Shown piece by piece: positions 21,840 through 32,800 of a DNA stretch of 64,000 nt. The position numbers and the translations under genes were made by a program. Where the stretch lies: contig AP031354.1 of the NCBI GenBank assembly GCA_037833965.1, positions 26,142,001 through 26,206,000 of the forward strand, in the 5' to 3' direction. This stretch comes from Marchantia polymorpha subsp. ruderalis. Its lineage: Eukaryota > Streptophyta > Marchantiopsida > Marchantiales > Marchantiaceae. The notes below the pieces were generated by a model. That model worked only from the letters and a program-made list of their open reading frames with translations. It was not told the DNA's origin and did not search any database. The stretch's first letter is position 1, and each line of letters begins with the position of its first letter.

Positions 21840-21875
21840 CGTAGTGCAGTGTAGTGCTAGGTAGGACTTAGAAGG

Positions 21876-21884
21876 TATAAAATA
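21876..21884 (+). promoter_or_regulatory. TATA box of A2 5' LTR
   Basis: TATAAAATA 37 nt downstream of the LTR ORF stop; expected promoter of the A2 genomic RNA. Confidence 0.65.
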
Positions 21885-22843
21885 GTTCCAGGCGTTTTGC
21901 CTTGGGTTCTTTCCCATCAGAAGTGCAGATCAGGAACCCATTTCCTTTGCGTGTTTGTGTCCTTGAGTTCTGTCACCACGCACGAGGAGTTACAACTTAG
22001 CGTTCCGCATTTTGTAGCTGAAGGCCTTCGGCCGAATGTTCAGAGCTAGTACATTGGTTAGAGACTTGAGTAGTTCGGATCTGTACCTGCGGGTGACTGC
22101 CGATGCTCAGAGCCAGTGACTAGTTAGATACTTGAACAGTTTCGCCCCTACACCTTCGAGTGTTTCTTTCTGATTGTACTCCTTTGGGATTTTTCCCCTG
22201 AATGCCAAAGTGAAGTTTTGCTACTTCGTGTAAGCCTTGGTTGTAAATTCAGGTTACGCTGCAGCAGGTGCCTTGAGGGTAACCCCTGTAGTATTTCTGG
22301 GAATGACAAGTGCCTGAGAATTCAAACTCTTCAATAGACTGTTGTTGTGTTACTGGAATGTTTCACAGTGAGTCCTTCAGTGCGGACCTGTGTTCTCTGC
22401 GCGTTTTGTGAGTTGGGAGTGTTGTTCACCGCGTAGGAGTGACTTCGATCCGAAGTAGGCAGTCCAAACCGGGTTTCCTACACTAGCAGCAAGCTAGTGG
22501 AAGTGTTGTAAAAGCCGGAGTTGGAAGTCACTGCCCGCAGCTTTGCCGAGTGTACTCTTGAGAGACTTTCCCCCTGAAATCTTGAAGTAGAGGTCCTAAC
22601 GGATCTCTAGGTTGTGTCTCTGTAGTTTCAGGTGTGTGTGTGTGTGTACGCTGCACTGTGCGACCTCCGAGTGCGCTCCGAGTGGACACTTGCAGTATTT
22701 CTGGGAGTGACAGTCGCCTGAGAATTCAAACTCATCAATAGTGTGTTAAACGTGACACTTTGTACCCTGTGTGTTCCTCTGTCCCTGTGGGTTCGACCTT
22801 TCTACCACTATATTGCAGTTTTAGCCTTTAGTGGGTTATTACA

Positions 22844-22865
22844 TAAGAAGCCGACAACTTCTTTT
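22844..22865 (+). other. 22-nt LTR-to-primer-site gap with hairpin (A2)
   Basis: TAAGAAGCCGACAACTTCTTTT lies between the LTR end (fixed by the solo LTR with its target duplication) and the tRNA-Asp site. AAGAAG and CTTCTT form a 6-bp stem with a 7-nt loop. The identical sequence occurs in A1 (8899-8920) and after the second A2 LTR (34031-34052). Confidence 0.75.
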
Positions 22866-22883
22866 TGGCGCCGCTGCCGGGGA
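22866..22883 (+). other. A2 primer binding site, tRNA-Asp
   Basis: TGGCGCCGCTGCCGGGGA, complementary to plant tRNA-Asp 3' end with one mismatch. Repeated at 34053-34070 in the second internal copy. Confidence 0.85.
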
Positions 22884-22929
22884 CAGTTGCGTCAACACCG
22901 GGGTTTTTACGAGCAGCCATGCTCGGTGA

Positions 22930-25761
22930 ATGTCGACTGGGGCTAGCGGGAGCAACCTAAGTGCTAGAGCTGTCCGCAGGTTCCGACGAGATTCAGAGAA
23001 GGCCGTGGAAGAGACACGGCGTCAAAACAAGAAAACACCAAAAAGAGTACCTAAGCCTAGTTCGGCCGACATCCTTGGGGAACCTACCCCCGGCAACTCG
23101 GAACCAAACTTGGTGCTTACAGTTCTACTAGATATTCCTTGCACGGACCCGCCTCGTGAATTAGAAACGACCGCCCGAGAACCGTCGACAGACACACCGA
23201 TGGCGGACGGACAAGCCAATGTGCGGCTACCTCAGCCGATTACTAAACATTCCTACCCAAAGTATAAAGGGAGTGGGGATGACGACGATGCAGATTCATA
23301 CATCAAGTTGTTCGAATCGGTGTCTATTGCCAATCGCGAGATCGCAGACGACGACCGACTAAGGATCTTTCCAAGCCTTCTGCGGAAGAAAGCGAGGAGT
23401 TGGTACAATCACGAGAGCATCGATCCGACTGGGTTGACAACATGGGCCCAGCTGAAGGAGAAGTTCCTTCGCCGCTTCCGCGAGCTCGGCTACGACAGCC
23501 GGGTTTTGACAAAGTTACGTAATTTGCAGCGAGAGAAGAAGGAGAGTCTGCGTGACTACACTGAGAGATTTCTGGACCTCCTTGACAGAATACCGAAAAC
23601 AGGACCAGGGTCCCCTTTCTCGGTACAACAAGCTGTGGATTGGTACGTGACCGGTTTAACTCGGGAGATGGAGACTTTTTGCCGACGCAGCAAGTGCGAC
23701 ACTATTGAGGATGTGATTGCATCGGCAGAAGCCTTCGAAACTTCCACTCTCAACCGAAGAGGGAGAGAGAGACGGGAGTCGAAGGAGCGAAAACCGAAGG
23801 GAGGGCGAAGACGACGTAGAGGTACAACTCCGTCATCGGAGGAATCGTCTTCGGACGAGAACCGTTCCTCATCCGAAGAAGAGGAAACCTCATCGTCGGA
23901 GGAGGAGAAGAAGAGGAAGAAGCATGGGGCAGCGAAGAAAAAGGGCACCCGACGAGTGACTACGGACAGAGCGCCGGGAGACATAGCCTCGAAGATGGAG
24001 ACCCTTGTGAAGGACTTCGCCGATCTCAAGGTTCAAGTGGTAGGCGGGCATGACCGCCGAAAATCACCCGGGAGAGTGCGAGCGAACTTATGGTGTACTA
24101 CGTGCGGGGCGGTGGGACATGCAAACACCGAGTGCCTTACCACCCGTCCGTCATATCCAGTCAACGCAGTAGAGTGGGCACAACCGTACTATGGAGAGCA
24201 CCCCCAGTACTATGGAGAGGCTAGCGAAGAGACAGCCTACGCCGTCCAGTCGGTTCCTACCCCTCCTGCAGTTTCAGCAATGCAAGTCCCACGATATATT
24301 CCGGTGGATCGGGCCACTACAGTACCCGTGAGGCGGAGAGCACCTCCAGGGACGTTTGACCCACCGCCACCGCGAGCTTGTTATAATTGCGGGGAAGTTG
24401 GACACTTCTCACCGCAGTGTCCCCATCCAAAAAGGCGAAACGATTATGTTCCGACATGTAGTAATTGCAAGAAGACCGGGCATACTGCGCCAGAGTGTGA
24501 TCAGCCACCAGTACCTCGGCCAGCGGTACGATTTGTGAACCCTCCTGCCAAGGAGGACGTCCAAGTTAACCAGGTCGAAGTAGGTTCAGACGGGGATGAC
24601 GAAGACGAAGAATGGCCGGCGGAAGAGGTTATGTGCGCACGGGTCGAAACTCGTAGTTCCAAGAAATCGAAGGAGCAAGAGCGTGACACTCGCAAGCACG
24701 AACGGAGAACCGACGACCGGACGGGAAAAGGGAAGGAGAAGACATCCAGCAAGTCCGACTTGCGACCTGCACGGAAGTCTTCGGCTACGCGAGAAGCACC
24801 AGCAGTGCGATCCCAGACAGCAGTCGAGGACGAGCCAGTACGCTTGCTGAAACGGGACTATGCTCCGGATATCCGCAACGAGGTAACCAACCTGTTGAAG
24901 GAAGCGATCCGCACTCAAAAGGACCCACCGCGGCCAGACTTGACATCCTCCCTTGGGGCGAAGTTGGCCGCCACCGTGGAACCTCGCAGAGCGTCGCCGA
25001 CCCCGGCGACCCAACGCGCCCACTATGACTTGGTCGAAGATCTCGGGAGTCGAAAAGTGAACATCACGTTCAAGCAGCTCTTGGAGGACAATAAGACGTA
25101 TCGGAGAATGTTGATGCTTTCGCTACGGCGTCCGCGGAAGCCGCGCGCATCCACATCCTCTCAAGTATATCAAGTGGAGAGCGAAGACCAAGGGCCACTA
25201 GAGATCGATGTGGAAATAGCAGGGTGTTGTGTACGCAGGGTGCCAATCGACTCTGGATCAGGAGTCAACATAATGACGGAGGATACCGCGAGGGCCTTGG
25301 GGTTCAGTCAATACGAACCCTCGAAGCGTGTGTTGAGATTAGCGGATCAGACGCGGAGAATGCCTGCAGGTATGCTGCGCAATGTCAAGACAATCATCGG
25401 GGGTGCGGACTTTCGGTTGACGTATATCATCCTTCAACCGATGATGAAGCAGGGCTATGACGTTCTGCTCGGGCGACCATGGCTATATGGCGCACAAGTC
25501 AGATGTGATTGGCGAAGGCATCGCCTTAAGTTTCCCCATCCTTCGGAACCGACCAAAACCATTACGGTGCCCTGGAATAAGGTCAGACACGAAGGAGAGA
25601 CCCCATCGACGAGTGCAGGTTACACATCGGGCGGGGACAGTGAGTCGACCGCGCGATCGGATTCCAGTGGTACCGAATCCGATTATTTCATGGGATTCGT
25701 TGCCTGCTGTTCGGTGGGAGAAGAAGAAGAGCCGGAAGCTATTCAGCCGGAAGACGAATAG
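22930..25761 (+). CDS. A2 Gag-protease polyprotein (looks whole)
   Basis: 943 residues, nearly identical to the A1 product, with the same length and domain order: Gag core near 105-270, acidic Ser/Glu linker, three CCHC knuckles (389-402, 484-497, 510-523), protease with DSGSG near 774 and LLGRPW near 846. The start ATG follows a short upstream ATG reading. It ends in an amber codon with CAAUUA context, and the RT ORF continues in the same frame. Confidence 0.93.
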   Translation: MSTGASGSNLSARAVRRFRRDSEKAVEETRRQNKKTPKRVPKPSSADILGEPTPGNSEPNLVLTVLLDIPCTDPPRELETTAREPSTDTPMADGQANVRLPQPITKHSYPKYKGSGDDDDADSYIKLFESVSIANREIADDDRLRIFPSLLRKKARSWYNHESIDPTGLTTWAQLKEKFLRRFRELGYDSRVLTKLRNLQREKKESLRDYTERFLDLLDRIPKTGPGSPFSVQQAVDWYVTGLTREMETFCRRSKCDTIEDVIASAEAFETSTLNRRGRERRESKERKPKGGRRRRRGTTPSSEESSSDENRSSSEEEETSSSEEEKKRKKHGAAKKKGTRRVTTDRAPGDIASKMETLVKDFADLKVQVVGGHDRRKSPGRVRANLWCTTCGAVGHANTECLTTRPSYPVNAVEWAQPYYGEHPQYYGEASEETAYAVQSVPTPPAVSAMQVPRYIPVDRATTVPVRRRAPPGTFDPPPPRACYNCGEVGHFSPQCPHPKRRNDYVPTCSNCKKTGHTAPECDQPPVPRPAVRFVNPPAKEDVQVNQVEVGSDGDDEDEEWPAEEVMCARVETRSSKKSKEQERDTRKHERRTDDRTGKGKEKTSSKSDLRPARKSSATREAPAVRSQTAVEDEPVRLLKRDYAPDIRNEVTNLLKEAIRTQKDPPRPDLTSSLGAKLAATVEPRRASPTPATQRAHYDLVEDLGSRKVNITFKQLLEDNKTYRRMLMLSLRRPRKPRASTSSQVYQVESEDQGPLEIDVEIAGCCVRRVPIDSGSGVNIMTEDTARALGFSQYEPSKRVLRLADQTRRMPAGMLRNVKTIIGGADFRLTYIILQPMMKQGYDVLLGRPWLYGAQVRCDWRRHRLKFPHPSEPTKTITVPWNKVRHEGETPSTSAGYTSGGDSESTARSDSSGTESDYFMGFVACCSVGEEEEPEAIQPEDE

Positions 25762-25767
25762 CAATTA
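25759..25767 (+). other. In-frame amber with UAG-CAA-UUA context (A2)
   Basis: Identical to the A1 site. gag starts at 22930 and the pol frame is in the same phase, with no intervening AUG. Confidence 0.7.
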
Positions 25768-25770
25768 ACT

Positions 25771-28602
25771 GTGGGACTGGGAAGGAGTGAGACGAGTCAC
25801 ACCGAGGGCATTGTCGACCCTAGTGACTGTCACGAAGTACAACTCAGTCCCGACAAGTGCTTGAAGGTATCAAGCGCAGTGAGAGGAGACGAGCTAAGGA
25901 AAGTACAGGCATTCCTTAGCCATTATGTCGACGTCTTCGCCTGGAAGATCGAAGACATGAAGGGGATACCTGCACGGTATGGGGAACACCGTATCGATTT
26001 ACTGGACGACTCAGTACCCATACGACAGCGCCAGTATCGCCTCAACCCAAAATACTCCTTGCTAGTTAAGGAGGAAATAGATAAGTACTTGAGTGCTGGT
26101 ATTATTTACCCTGTGCTCAGCAGTGAGTGGGTGTCGCCGATTGTTATCGTACCCAAGAAGTTGACGGGTAAGATACGAGTGTGTCAGGATTTCCGGAAGT
26201 TGAATGCAGCAACACGCAAGGATCATCACCCGTTACCATTCACGGATGCCATTCTAGACCATGTCGCAGGACATGAATGTTATAGCTTCTTGGATGGGTT
26301 CTCAGGTTACAATCAGGTGTCTATCCGGGAACAGGACAAGGATAAAACTACGTTCACCACCGACTGGGGAACTTACGCATACCACAAGATGCCCTTCGGT
26401 CTGTGCAACGCGCCTGCCACCTTTCAACGGATGATGACCAATATCTTCCAGGAACAACTGAGGAAGTTCCTGGAAATATTCATAGATGACTTCTGTGTCT
26501 TTGGGAAGCGGTCTGAACACCTAAGTCACTTGAAGCAGACCTTCGATAAATGTAGAGAGAGCAGTTTATCGCTGCATCCCGAGAAGTGCTTTTTCTTTAT
26601 GACTAGTGGGATCTTGTTGGGTCATCGGGTCTCGGCAGACGGCATTGCGGTGGACATCGAGAAGGTCAAGGTTATACTCGAGCTCGAGCCACCCACGAAT
26701 CTAAGAGAGCTGCGAGCATTCCTGGGTCATGTGGGCTACTACCGAAGATTCATACATCTGTATGCAATACTGGCGGCGGACCTGACCAAGTTGTTGAAGA
26801 AGGACGAGCCTTATGCTTGGGGTGCGAACCAGCAGTCAGCATTTGAGGCCCTTAAAGCGAAACTCACGACTGCTCCCGTACTAAGGAGTCCAGACTGGAA
26901 TCGACCATTCCATGTTTACGTTGACACATCTGCATTCGCCATCGGTGTAGTACTGAGTCAAAAGGATGACAACAAAAAGGACTACCCGATCTACTTCGCG
27001 AGCCGACAGCTGTCTTTAGCAGAGCGGAAGTACACCACGACGGAGAGAGAAGCGTTGGGGATGGTGTACTCCTGTAAAAAGTTCCGTCACTACCTAATCT
27101 GCTACGAGTTTGTGTTCCATGTGGACCACTACGCATTGCAACACCTAGTCAAGAAAGCCGACCTATCCGGTCGGATCGCCAGGTGGGTGTTGTTACTACA
27201 AGAGTTCACCTACACAGTCCAGACCAGGAAAGGAGTGCACCACGAAAATGCGGATTACTTGTCCCGATTATGGACCCAGCCGACAGAGGAGGAATTGGTG
27301 GACGATTTTCCAGATGAAGAGTTATTTCAGTTGTCTGCAGGACATGAGTCCCGCTATGCCGACCTGTATCGATATCTGCTAACCCTCCAGTGTCCCGTAG
27401 GCATGGATTTGGAACAGCGAACTGTCTTTATTCATAAGGCAGGCCCGTACCAACTCCAGCAGGGGGTTTTGTTCAAGAAGATGGCAGATGAGCGCTTATG
27501 CAGATGCCTGGAGGAATCAGAGGTACCAAGAATAGTGAGTGCGATGCATACAGAGGAGGCGGGTGGACACTATGCCACCAGGAACACGGTCACAAAGATT
27601 CTAAATGCGGGGTATTGGTGGCCGACCATGTTTAAGGATGTTCTCGATTACATCCGCAAGTGCGACAGTTGCCAGAGGACGGGGAGACCGACGCCTACAA
27701 CACGCTGGCCCCTGACTCCCATCATGCCTCTAGCACCTTTCGAGAAGTGGGGCATTGACTTTGTAGGGCCGATACAACCAGTGACTAGAAGTACACGAAG
27801 GCGCTACATTCTGGTAGCAACGGACTACGCCACCAAAATGGTAGAGGCCAGGGCCACCAGAAGGGATGATGCTGCCACAGTGGCAGCCTTCTTGTTTGAG
27901 TCGATCATCACACGCTACGGATGTCCCTTAGAGCTAGTCAGCGACCGGGGCACGCATTTTCTGAATCAGATCATCGAAGATCTGACACGGTATTTCCACA
28001 TCAAGCACCGGAAGACTACTCCATACAATCCCAAGGCAAATGGACTGACGGAGAAGTCCAATGGTCTACTGTGTAAAATACTACTCAAGGTCACGGTGAA
28101 TCACGCTCACGACTGGGATACGAAGCTAGCAGCCGCTCTATGGGCGTACCGGACAGCTGAGAAGATCACGACCAAACAGACACCATACTTTCTGGTGTAT
28201 GGGCAACACCCGATCCTCCCGATCGAATTTGAAGTACCCACCCAACGAACGTTGGATTTGCAGAGGATGGGCGCAGAGGAGAGTCAGCTCTACAGGTTAC
28301 AGGAGGTCACGCTGCTGGATGAGAGGAGACGAGACGCCGAAGATCGCACCAGGAAAATCCAGCTCCGCCGAAAGGAGAGATACGATAAAAGGATCAAACC
28401 GGTACTCCTGCAGGCGGATGATTTGGCATTGCTCTACGACAGCAGGCATGCCAAATTCCCAGGCAAACTGCACCTAAGATGGATGGGACCTTACAGGGTT
28501 GTCGAAGTCTTCCCGAATGGATCCATCCAACTTGCGGACCTGGCCGGCGATTTGTTAGGCACCCGAGTGAACGGGTGGCGGTTGAAGAAATACCACATGT
28601 GA
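25771..28602 (+). CDS. A2 RT-RNaseH-integrase polyprotein (looks whole)
   Basis: About 943 residues, nearly identical to the A1 product. RT catalytic FIDDF near 237-241, RNase H YVDTSAFAIG near 383, integrase HHCC finger near 593-634 and D-D-E residues in GIDFVGPI, VSDRGTHF and GLTEKSNG. It ends RVNGWRLKKYHM, with no chromodomain. It lies directly in front of the polypurine tract and the second LTR, leaving no room for an env-like ORF outside the LTR; the LTR ORF occupies that downstream position instead. Confidence 0.93.
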   Translation: MGLGRSETSHTEGIVDPSDCHEVQLSPDKCLKVSSAVRGDELRKVQAFLSHYVDVFAWKIEDMKGIPARYGEHRIDLLDDSVPIRQRQYRLNPKYSLLVKEEIDKYLSAGIIYPVLSSEWVSPIVIVPKKLTGKIRVCQDFRKLNAATRKDHHPLPFTDAILDHVAGHECYSFLDGFSGYNQVSIREQDKDKTTFTTDWGTYAYHKMPFGLCNAPATFQRMMTNIFQEQLRKFLEIFIDDFCVFGKRSEHLSHLKQTFDKCRESSLSLHPEKCFFFMTSGILLGHRVSADGIAVDIEKVKVILELEPPTNLRELRAFLGHVGYYRRFIHLYAILAADLTKLLKKDEPYAWGANQQSAFEALKAKLTTAPVLRSPDWNRPFHVYVDTSAFAIGVVLSQKDDNKKDYPIYFASRQLSLAERKYTTTEREALGMVYSCKKFRHYLICYEFVFHVDHYALQHLVKKADLSGRIARWVLLLQEFTYTVQTRKGVHHENADYLSRLWTQPTEEELVDDFPDEELFQLSAGHESRYADLYRYLLTLQCPVGMDLEQRTVFIHKAGPYQLQQGVLFKKMADERLCRCLEESEVPRIVSAMHTEEAGGHYATRNTVTKILNAGYWWPTMFKDVLDYIRKCDSCQRTGRPTPTTRWPLTPIMPLAPFEKWGIDFVGPIQPVTRSTRRRYILVATDYATKMVEARATRRDDAATVAAFLFESIITRYGCPLELVSDRGTHFLNQIIEDLTRYFHIKHRKTTPYNPKANGLTEKSNGLLCKILLKVTVNHAHDWDTKLAAALWAYRTAEKITTKQTPYFLVYGQHPILPIEFEVPTQRTLDLQRMGAEESQLYRLQEVTLLDERRRDAEDRTRKIQLRRKERYDKRIKPVLLQADDLALLYDSRHAKFPGKLHLRWMGPYRVVEVFPNGSIQLADLAGDLLGTRVNGWRLKKYHM

Positions 28603-28621
28603 GTGTTCGCGTGGGCGCTCA

Positions 28622-28639
28622 CAATTGAGGAGGGGAGCA
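28622..28639 (+). other. A2 polypurine tract
   Basis: ATTGAGGAGGGGAGCA directly before TGTGG at 28640, matching the A1 tract. Confidence 0.75.
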
Positions 28640-29885
28640 TGTGGTACCCCACTTTTGGCAATTTTGAGGAAATTAAAACATTTTTGGAAAACTGTACCCT
28701 GGCAGCATTGTAAATAGCCTTCGGTACATCAAAACAGAGTGAATCCGGAAGATCGCTGGGATTCTCGAGGGATCTTGTAGAATCTGGGATTTGGGGTGCA
28801 GCAGTAAGGACAGGCACCACCCTCCCTGCGAGCTCTGCAGTTAGGACCCCTACGACGCAAGGCGCAAAACCCGCCTTCGGAGGTTGCGTCCGCGGCGGTA
28901 GGGAAATCCTCCCTAATTAGGTCAACCCTCGGGCGCCTTGACCAAGTTAGGGTTCCGTTGGAAAGAGCTCGACGCACTGATTCCAACGAGTCCAAGAACG
29001 CTTGGAACGGATGAGGACTTAGGGAGTTATCACTATTGGGAGAAACGGAGGCGGTCGCCTACGGCGGAAAGAGTTCGCCACCGGCGCGAATTCCGCCTGC
29101 GCGGAAGGGGGAATCAAGTTTTGTCCTATGCGCGGACGAAGGCGTTCGCCTGTGCACAGGCGAAGTAGGGTTAGGGGAGGCGCGAAGCCCGCCTACGCAC
29201 AGGCGTTCGCCTGTGCACAGGCGCTTCGGCGTCGGCGGAAAATCCGCCTTGGGCCCTAGAAATGCGCCTTGTGAGGTAGAAAGTGTACGGCGCCTTCCGC
29301 GCCAGCGCGGCGCCGCGTACGGCGGAAGAGCCGCCAGAGTAATCAAATCGGTACGGACCATGCGGACGGGACGGGTGGATGCGCTCTTGACGGACGGAGT
29401 TGCGGCGGCGGAAGCGCCGACGAAGAGACAAGGAATGGACAGACTGGACGGAGACGGCTGACCACGGTCAACGCCTTCCGCGCCAGCGCAGCGCCGCGCA
29501 CGAAATTCGCCTGCGCACAGGCGAACGCCTGTGCACAGGAGGATGTTCAAGTTCCGCGCCGGCGGAGAATCCGCCGAGGAGTCTGCCTGCGCACAGGCAG
29601 GAGTTGAACTTTTGTCCGACATGCGGACACACGCGTCAAGGCAGAGGGGGATTGGCCGAGGGGCGGTACGAACAAGTGTACCGCGCAAGGCGGAAAACTC
29701 GCCTTCGGCGCTACGCCCCCATGTCCGCGGGGTAATACGCTCGCGGAGTTCAAATCCGCCAATTCGAGCGTGAGAGTTTAATCGACGACGGCGGAGCGTG
29801 AAGCCGCGCGTGAGAGCGAAGACCGTTCCAGCGTACAGCCGGCGCGGCCATCAAGTGAGACGTTCTTCACGAGCAAGAGCCGACC

Positions 29886-32800
29886 ATGACCTTCGACCGG
29901 GCGGCGGAGAACGTCCCATTCTTGAATTCGCGATTCCAATCTCTTGTGCGCGCTGCGCGCATCCATCTGCTGGCTGCTGAACACTCTCGACGTCGTCGCA
30001 CAGGAGATTTCTTGTTGATTGAGGGAGAAGTGAATGCGCGTGATTTGGAATTTAGGGCGATTAGAGTTTGCCGAGAGAGAAAGGCGCTTGGGCGGTGCGG
30101 AAGTAAAATGAGCGGGCGAGCGAACCCCAGGAACGCAATGACGAGACCGAGCAGATTGCGGATGGTGCCACTTCGCCTACCACAGAACGGGCTGCGCGCT
30201 TTCGAGGAGCGCTTAATAGCAAGAAAGCTCGATTTCTTGCTATGGGGATGGAACTACATCTGTGCGAATATGGTGCGCGAGTGGCTAGAGCCACAGGGAC
30301 CACCCTCGCGCGGATTGCGTCCGCATGTTGATCGGTGGACAGTCCAAGATTGGGCACAGGCGTTGGGAAGATGTGCTGGCATGCCAGGGCATCTCCTTTT
30401 CGACAGTGAGAGCATCAAGGTGACCAAGCAGGAAGAGGCGCAATTTGTGGAGCTGTTCAAGACCGGGAGGTCTACCAAGAATGGGTACAGGACCCGTGAT
30501 TACAAGGATCGATTTCGCCGGACTTTGTCCGCGGCGCTGATGCAACTACTGCAGCCGCACCGCGCCTGCTACATCACATTGTGGCAGGTCTCTTTTGTGG
30601 AGTGCGTCATCGAGGGAACTCCAATTCACTGGGCGAGCATCCTGCACAGGGTGATGCGACAGCACGCGTTTGAGGAGAAGGGGGGAACTCTAAACCATCT
30701 TTCTCCTTTCCTCATCAATTTTTATCGACAGCGGAATTGTTTGACAGCGGCGGAGCTTGAACATTTTCCGCCATTGTCCATCGACCATCCCGGGAAGTAT
30801 GTGCGGGAGAATGAGGTCGACACTGATGCAGAGGAGTCACCGACTTCTACCCCATCAAGGCGGAGGGACGAAGGGAGACACACTCCTGCAGCACGAGTGC
30901 CGCGGAAGCGGCGATGGAGGGAAGAGTCTGAAGAGGAGCAGCATCAAGAACCCTCTGCTCCCATTCGACCGCGGCCGCTGTGCGAGTCCTACAGCCGGCC
31001 GAAGCAGAAGGCACGCAGACTGGTATTACCAGCCGACAGTGCGGACACGGCGACGATTGCGACGGAGAAAGGAAGTGCGTCGCCAGAGGAGCATGAGGAA
31101 GCGCGGACGACCGCAGGAGCGACGGGCCACGCTGCAACCTCGACGGGAGAGAGGCCGCCTACGGGCCAAGGGCCTCCGGAGTTACCACGTGCGATGCGGA
31201 CAGATGTTCCGTTTGCGCACAGACGAGCCTCCGCGGACGGACGAGCCTCCGCGGACAGGCGATCACAAGTGGACGTGGATCTACGCTTACGCGTGGGAAG
31301 GAGCAGTCCGCCTGTGCACAGGCGCTCACCTGTGCACAGGTCGCCTGTGCACAGGACACCTTCACACGTGCCGCCTGTGCACTGGCAAGAATCACCCCCG
31401 TTCCAACGTAGGAAGGGGAAGGAGCCGGCGGAAGAACCGCCTACGAGACACCCGCCCTCGGGGCCAGACCCTCCGGCGCACCACGCGCCGCAATTTGCGC
31501 CTTCGGCGCCAGGGCCTTCGAGCCGAGGAGATACGAGCAGGGAGCGTGCGGAGGCCGCACCATCGGCGGGAAGTCCGCCGATAGATGCGCCTTCGGCGGT
31601 AGGGCCTATAGGCCAAGGGACATCGGGCGAGCGGCCCCCGGCCATGTCGCCTTCGGCGATGGATGTCCGCGGCGCTACGCCTGCGGCGGACAAGGCGCCG
31701 GCAATTGCGCCTGCGCACGGGCCGGGCACAGCCCCCACGGACCGATCAAGGGAGCAGCAACAGACGGAGGAGCGGAGTGACTGTCCGCGGGATGAGATTT
31801 CGATGCGCGATGCGCAATCAAACCCCGCGCAGCCACCCTCCGCTCGACCGCCTTCGGCGGCGGGCGACGGCGGCAGAGAGGACGCGGTAGACAACCAACA
31901 AGCGAGAGACGGGGATGCCGCACGGGTACATTCGCCTTCCGCCTTAGACATTTTGGCGACGAGCAGCGAGGCTGCAGCCGTGCCTTCGCAGGCAGGACAC
32001 GTCGATGACGTGCAGCCCCACTCGGGGCAGTCGCCGACGCAATCAATGGTGACTGAAATTCTCCACTCGGATGATGACGACGGAGGCTCCACGGAAGAAA
32101 TGTCAGGAGCAGAAGACACCGAGGAGGAGGAGGAGGAAATTGTTGGAGCGCCGGCGGCGGCGCTCTCTGAGCAGGTGATTCCGTTGCTGAGGTACTTGGA
32201 TCGCAAGGTCGATAAATACGCCGACCCACTCCAGCCGGGATCTTACATCGAGTTAGTGCGCAGGCGGACTCGCACTAAAGTCCACACCAGCAAGCTATTA
32301 GCTAGAGTGGACCAGGAGTTGAGGGAATTGAAGGAGAAGCATGCATGCTTGTGGGGTCAGTACAAACTTAATCAGAAATTCTACAAGCACTCCGAGAAGA
32401 TGAAGGAGGAAAAACTGGACGAGCTCACCAAGGAGCAGGTGAAGGTCAAGGAAGCACTCATTTCTGAGCAGGCCCAGAATCGGATTTTGTCAGAGGAGCT
32501 CGTGCGACAAACGCGGTTGTTGGAACAATGTCAGCTCGCACGGCAGGCGGATGAAGAGTTAATCCGCAGGTTACAGTCAGAGTGTGGCGAATTGAGAGCG
32601 CAACGTGCTGAAGCCGAATCGCAATTAGTGATAATTGAAGAGGATCGCAGGAAGGAGGCGGATCGCACGAAGGTGGAGACGGCGAGGCGTGTCGCCCACT
32701 GTCTCAAGGGCTACGCCCACTGGGAAGTGAAGGCGCAGGAGAAACTCACACTGCGTGAGTTTGAATTGCGCGCAGCCGGGTTGTTGTCAGGCGACAGTAG

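Larger units (their letters stand above)
17453..22843 (+). repeat. A2 5' LTR (5391 bp)
   Basis: Same layout as the A1 LTR: palindrome-rich leader, LTR ORF at 18699-21839, TATA box at 21876-21884, R-U5 with a (GT)n run near 22632-22648 and a direct duplication (22291-22343 against 22694-22750), ending TTATTACA. Confidence 0.92.

Noticed and set aside
30989-32206. Long open frame (405 codons) antisense to the A2 LTR ORF, with counterparts in the other A copies
   Set aside because: It lies opposite the GC-rich low-complexity linker and is Ser/Ala/Gly-rich without conserved motifs; in C the antisense frames differ. Best explained as a shadow of the biased codon use on the sense strand.
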